A stretch of DNA of 6,372 bases, taken from assembly GCA_025450095.1 (NCBI GenBank), contig JANWID010000008.1, positions 1-6,372 of the forward strand. The letters run 5' to 3'. Of the stretch, positions 4,363-6,372 are shown piece after piece; the stretch's first letter is position 1; every line of letters starts with the position of its first letter. The translations under genes were made by a program, and so were the position numbers. Origin of the DNA: Bacteroidia bacterium. GTDB taxonomy: Bacteria; Bacteroidota; Bacteroidia; AKYH767-A; OLB10. Below the pieces are notes generated by a model. It made no database searches, was not told where the DNA came from, and was given only the letters and a program-made list of their open reading frames with translations.

Positions 4363-6054
4363 ATGCGAATACCCAAATTTCCAATCAAATTATTTCTGGC
4401 ATTCATTGTCTTTTATGCGATGACAACCAGCTTTGGCTATGCTCAAAGCGCCAGGGCTTCAACCAAGGAGTTTACCTACAAACTCGGAACCCCTTACGAG
4501 GTAATTGATGCTCCCGAAAAATATTACTTCAACCAGGGCACTGAAATAATCAGTGTTAAGATGGAGAAAAAGGATATTCATATCCAGAAATTCGACGGGA
4601 AAATGCTCAAGCAGCTGAATGTACGGGAAGTTACCGATATGCCTGAAAAATACGTTCACGAGGGTTTTGTTGAAATTCCGGGGAAAGTGGTATTCTTTTA
4701 TTCGTTATATGACAAATCAAATAAGAAGGAACAACTGTTCGGCCGGTCTATTGAATATAAATCAGGAAACTTTGAATCCAAAGGCCAGCTGCTGATTACT
4801 GCTGATGATAAAATAGCAGGCGACATGGTAAATACGTCACGTATGGGTTATGGAATTGAGATAGCCAATAAGTTTGATTTCCACGTATCCGCTGATTCAG
4901 CAAAATTGCTTGTCCAGTACAGGATGAAACCTGAATTTAAGGATGATTCAAAGAATTTCGACGTCATCGGTCTTGCAGTTTTTAATTATGAAAATCAATT
5001 TCAAAAAGTATGGAGCAAAGAAGTTAAAATGCCCTATACGGAAAAGAAAATGAATATACTTGATTATACAGTCGATTCGCAAGGTAATGCGTACATCCTG
5101 GCTAAAGTATATAACGATAATTCAACTAAAGACCGTGACCGCGACAAAAATTCAAATTACAGGTTTGAAATCATTAAGGTTGATGCAAAAACACAACAAA
5201 CAAAAGGAATCAAAATAGACCTCGAAGGCAAATACGTTACAGATGCAACACTTTGGGAAAGCGAGGACGGATTCCTGACGGTAAGCGGCTATTATAATCT
5301 TAAAAACAAGGAAAAGGATCTGGACGAAGTAGAAGGTGTGTTTCATTGTAAACTTACTATGGAAGGCAACATGGGTGATTTCTGGACTTATGATATTCCT
5401 TTGGATATCATCAATGAAAACATCGGTAAAAAGGCCGCTTCTAAGAATGAAAAGGAAGAAGACAAGGATAAAGAGGGGGGTGCTGGGTTTGCCAATCTTG
5501 ATTTGAAGCAAGTAACCCGAATGGCGGATGGAAGTTACCTCCTGGTTGGAGAGCAGTATAAGATGGTAAGTCATACTTCCACTTCTTCAAGTGGAACAAG
5601 GGTTACTTATACCTATTACTACAGTAACATGTTGATTACTAAAATTTATCCAGATGGTAAGCTTGCATGGATGGAAAAAATAGCAAAGAATCAAAGAGGG
5701 GGTACGAGTCCCGGAGGGATGTCGTTTAAATATTTCCACTTTGGTGATAGTCATTGCTTTTTATTCCTCGATCACGTAAAGAATTTGGAACTGCAAAAAG
5801 ATCAGAAGCCATTTACCCATGGAGATGGAGCTGGTGGATACCTTACTGCTTATAAGGTTGATGATAAAACTGGTGATGGAGCTCGTGTTTCTATCTTCGA
5901 TACACGGAATGTAAATGGAACTGAAGTATTCCAGTTTAAGCCAAGCCGGCTGATTGAGATTTCGGATAACGAAGTTGTCCTGGAAGTTTATAAGAAAAGC
6001 AAAGAAGATGTTTTAATAAAAATCACCGGAACTGCCGGTGTTGCATCAAAGTAA
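4363..6054 (+). CDS. Secreted beta-propeller-like protein B2 (paralogue of B1)
   Basis: The 563-residue product has a signal peptide (residues 1-27, GYA|QS) and aligns with B1 over its full length. Strand-turn units at 62-80, 237-250, 302-312, 386-398, 423-440 and 491-500 support a propeller built from irregular blades. Identity is highest in SKEVKMPYTEKKM (218-230), KPEFKDDSKN (189-198), KEKDLDEVEGVF (317-328), GGYLTAYKVDD (491-501) and YKKSKEDVLIKI (543-554). Two differences stand out. B2 has 17 more residues at about 146-175, and a Lys/Glu/Asp-rich linker at 356-375 replaces a Ser/Asp-rich one. A Ser/Thr-rich hairpin at 403-416 is also different. No lipobox or T9SS tail is visible, so periplasmic or outer-surface location depends on the barrel partner (inference). 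Its substrate or ligand is unknown. A strong hairpin terminator follows 24 bp after the stop codon. Confidence 0.74.
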   Translation: MRIPKFPIKLFLAFIVFYAMTTSFGYAQSARASTKEFTYKLGTPYEVIDAPEKYYFNQGTEIISVKMEKKDIHIQKFDGKMLKQLNVREVTDMPEKYVHEGFVEIPGKVVFFYSLYDKSNKKEQLFGRSIEYKSGNFESKGQLLITADDKIAGDMVNTSRMGYGIEIANKFDFHVSADSAKLLVQYRMKPEFKDDSKNFDVIGLAVFNYENQFQKVWSKEVKMPYTEKKMNILDYTVDSQGNAYILAKVYNDNSTKDRDRDKNSNYRFEIIKVDAKTQQTKGIKIDLEGKYVTDATLWESEDGFLTVSGYYNLKNKEKDLDEVEGVFHCKLTMEGNMGDFWTYDIPLDIINENIGKKAASKNEKEEDKDKEGGAGFANLDLKQVTRMADGSYLLVGEQYKMVSHTSTSSSGTRVTYTYYYSNMLITKIYPDGKLAWMEKIAKNQRGGTSPGGMSFKYFHFGDSHCFLFLDHVKNLELQKDQKPFTHGDGAGGYLTAYKVDDKTGDGARVSIFDTRNVNGTEVFQFKPSRLIEISDNEVVLEVYKKSKEDVLIKITGTAGVASK

Positions 6055-6077
6055 CGAAAGCGTCAATAGTTACGATC

Positions 6078-6114
6078 AAAAAAGTCCCCTCACTCATCGT
6101 GAGGGGATTTTTTT
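6078..6114 (+). terminator. Intrinsic terminator after B2, probably bidirectional
   Basis: The stem TCCCCTCAC (6085-6093) pairs perfectly with GTGAGGGGA (6099-6107) around the loop TCATC. It is extended by a G-T pair and six A-T pairs between an A-run (6078-6083) and a seven-base T-tract (6108-6114). The A-run on the left means the same hairpin could stop transcripts entering from the right. It is the only clear intrinsic terminator in the window. Confidence 0.9.
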
Positions 6115-6372
6115 GTACAGGGCAGTTTAAAATTCAGGACTAAACATGAACATCCGCGGAGCTTTCTGCACGTCCTCCCGCAAAAGAAAAGCAAGAAAAG
6201 AAAGAAGGGCCAGAAAAGTAATTTATACGGAATTTCATCAGGATTTTTTTCTACGGGAGGCTCGAATTAATTTTTTGAGAGGCGGGGGGGGGCGTGTGGG
6301 CACACACCCCAAAAAAAATAAATGAAAAAAATGTAAGATAAGGGAGGTGGGCCGAGCCGGGAAAAAAAAAAA
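6115..6372. other. Non-coding tail, low-quality contig end
   Basis: I see no supportable gene here. A purine-rich stretch (6182-6205) is followed by homopolymers: T7 near 6243, T6 at 6271-6276, G9 at 6284-6292, A8 at 6311-6318, A6-A7 runs afterwards and a terminal run of at least eleven A. Short frames exist on both strands but have simple, biased composition. GTGTG/CACAC next to G-run/C-run gives a quasi-palindrome around 6289-6310. The texture differs from the rest of the window and fits sequencing or assembly error at a contig end, although the first 100 bases may be genuine intergenic DNA. Confidence 0.6.

Noticed and set aside
5152..5574. Minus-strand open frame of 140 codons within B2
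   Set aside because: It is the antisense shadow of B2, rich in Phe/Ile from complementing Lys/Glu codons. The plus-strand frame is clearly conserved with B1.
6140..6238. Small open frames on both strands after the terminator (32 codons minus, about 54 codons plus from 6146)
   Set aside because: Composition is driven by a purine-rich run and the plus frame passes through suspect homopolymers. No promoter or homology is recognisable.

Overview
The window looks like chromosomal or metagenomic DNA from a Bacteroidota bacterium, probably of the Cytophagales/Chitinophagales/Flavobacteriales kind. The evidence is several perfect or near-perfect TAnnTTTG promoter boxes with upstream TTG, A-rich leaders without Shine-Dalgarno sequences, secreted proteins with FAQ/YAQ-type signal cleavage sites, and the start of a type II fatty-acid-synthase-like cluster of the aryl-polyene/flexirubin sort common in that phylum. 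No T9SS C-terminal sorting domain was recognised.

Left edge (1-702, minus strand): the N-terminus of an acyl carrier protein, cut by the window edge, lies downstream of a 204-residue truncated ketosynthase-like protein. The two overlap by ATGA. A good Bacteroidota promoter (740-768) drives the pair. The next 248 bp (703-950) are non-coding and carry about ten copies of GTCAC/GTGAC, a heptamer tandem array, a perfect 10-bp inverted repeat and a CCCTGAGCGTAGTCGAAGGG palindrome-like element.

Centre (951-6054): four genes form two tandem copies of one divergent two-gene module. Each module has a minus-strand gene for an outer-membrane beta-barrel of about 270 residues (A1 at 951-1766, A2 at 3470-4291) and a plus-strand gene for a secreted, probably beta-propeller protein of 544-563 residues (B1 at 1832-3466, B2 at 4363-6054). 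A1 resembles A2 and B1 resembles B2 along their whole lengths. Each A/B pair is separated by 65-71 bp. Both B genes have a perfect TAnnTTTG box ending exactly 50 bp before the start codon. The two modules abut with only 3 bp between the stop codons of B1 and A2. I do not recognise either family by name. The strict pairing suggests that A and B work together at the cell surface, which is inference.

Right edge (6055-6372): a strong, bidirectional-looking hairpin terminator follows B2. After it comes about 250 bp with no supportable gene, degrading into homopolymer runs and ending in poly-A, which looks like a low-quality contig end.
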